Positions 15,200 through 15,487 of a stretch of 15,487 bases of DNA are shown piece by piece. Position 1 is the first letter of the stretch. The number at the start of each line of letters is the position of its first letter. The position numbers and the translations under genes were made by a program. Where the stretch lies: contig CAKRKO010000066.1 in assembly GCA_934358495.1 (NCBI GenBank), forward strand, positions 1-15,487, given 5' to 3'. The notes beneath the pieces are model-generated. The model searched no databases and had not been told where the DNA came from. It saw only the letters and a list, made by a program, of their open reading frames with translations. This DNA is from an uncultured Eubacterium sp. (GTDB lineage: Bacteria; Bacillota; Clostridia; Lachnospirales; Lachnospiraceae).

Positions 15200-15316
15200 T
15201 GGTACTACCACTTTACTTTTATTTTTTGGTAGAACCAATCAGAATAAAAAATAAAGTTTACATCGGAACTCATATTTTTCGGAAAACAAAAATTATTTTC
15301 TTGATTGGTTCTACCA
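15200..15316. promoter_or_regulatory. Three TGGTNNNACCA operator-like dyads upstream of larA
   Basis: TGGTACTACCA (15200-15210), TGGTAGAACCA (15227-15237) and TGGTTCTACCA (15306-15316) share the TGGT-N3-ACCA shape bound by FadR/LldR/PdhR-type GntR regulators, of which LldR controls lactate genes in other bacteria. The second and third sites are inverted copies of the same 15-mer TGGTAGAACCAATCA. The first overlaps the -35 region; the others are centred near -57 and -136. No gntR gene is in the window. The remaining upstream stretch, 15317-15409, is AT-rich and shows nothing recognisable. Confidence 0.65.
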
Positions 15317-15409
15317 TTTCTTAACTGATTTATATTTTACTCATTTCTGTTTTATACGTCAACATCATATCGCACAAAATTTTCCAAAAAAAAACAGCAA
15401 ATTACACAA

Positions 15410-15487
15410 AAATTCTTGTTTAGGGTAAGTTGGAACAAGCAGAAACGAACTCCAACAAGAACCTGAAAAATTTTCTGTGACCACTGC
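15410..15487. repeat. Palindromic repeat element, copy 2 (cut by window end)
   Basis: These 78 bases are the reverse complement of 247-324 with 76 matches. The end of the window falls at ACCACTGC, which in copy 1 is followed by the GTC that closes the inner end of the arm, so the core and second arm should lie beyond the window. It stands upstream of the lactate operon promoter region. Copies 1 and 2 are in opposite orientation about 15 kb apart. Confidence 0.85.

Overview
The window looks like chromosomal DNA of an anaerobic Clostridia species, most likely Lachnospiraceae. The grounds are moderately AT-rich DNA, strong AGGAGG-type ribosome binding sites, long low-GC promoters, and a gene set (lactate racemase, flavin lactate dehydrogenase, EtfAB, acyl-CoA dehydrogenase, PTS) typical of butyrate- or propionate-forming gut Firmicutes. 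The family assignment is inference. All ten convincing genes lie on the minus strand, so transcription runs from high to low coordinates.

Region 1 (15410 down to about 8957) is a lactate-oxidation/Etf operon: larA-type racemase, FAD-linked lactate dehydrogenase (GlcD/LctD family), acyl-CoA dehydrogenase, etfB and etfA. It is preceded by a promoter region with three TGGTNNNACCA dyads, the operator shape of the FadR/LldR branch of GntR regulators, and it ends at a hairpin terminator. Each longer gap between its genes holds a hairpin, and one gap holds two identical 42-bp repeats with perfect palindromes. The arrangement suggests that both lactate enantiomers are oxidised to pyruvate by an Etf-coupled dehydrogenase, and that the same EtfAB may also serve an enoyl-CoA reductase (acryloyl-, crotonyl- or similar). 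No permease, LarB/C/E, CoA-transferase or lactyl-CoA dehydratase is present here.

Region 2 (8951 to 4448) is a beta-glucoside uptake unit: a LysR-family regulator with its own near-consensus promoter, a PTS EIIBC permease, a stand-alone EIIA and a GH1 6-phospho-beta-glucosidase. The PTS promoter has an extended -10 and a T-N11-A dyad centred near -65, the classical position for LysR activation.

Region 3 (4447 to 4209) is a non-coding gap with three strong hairpins followed by an intrinsic terminator, and then a promoter.

Region 4 (4208 to 323) is a three-gene operon: an Uup/YfmR-like ABC-F ATPase, a DMT/EamA transporter, and an unusual fusion of a HAD 5'-nucleotidase with a guanylate-kinase-like domain whose key motifs are eroded.

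Both window ends carry the same repeat in opposite orientation: 76 of 78 bases match between 247-324 and 15410-15487. The left copy is complete and is a large imperfect palindrome of about 205 bp; the right copy runs off the window. A further hairpin lies at 1-72. No rRNA, tRNA, transposase or CRISPR array was seen.
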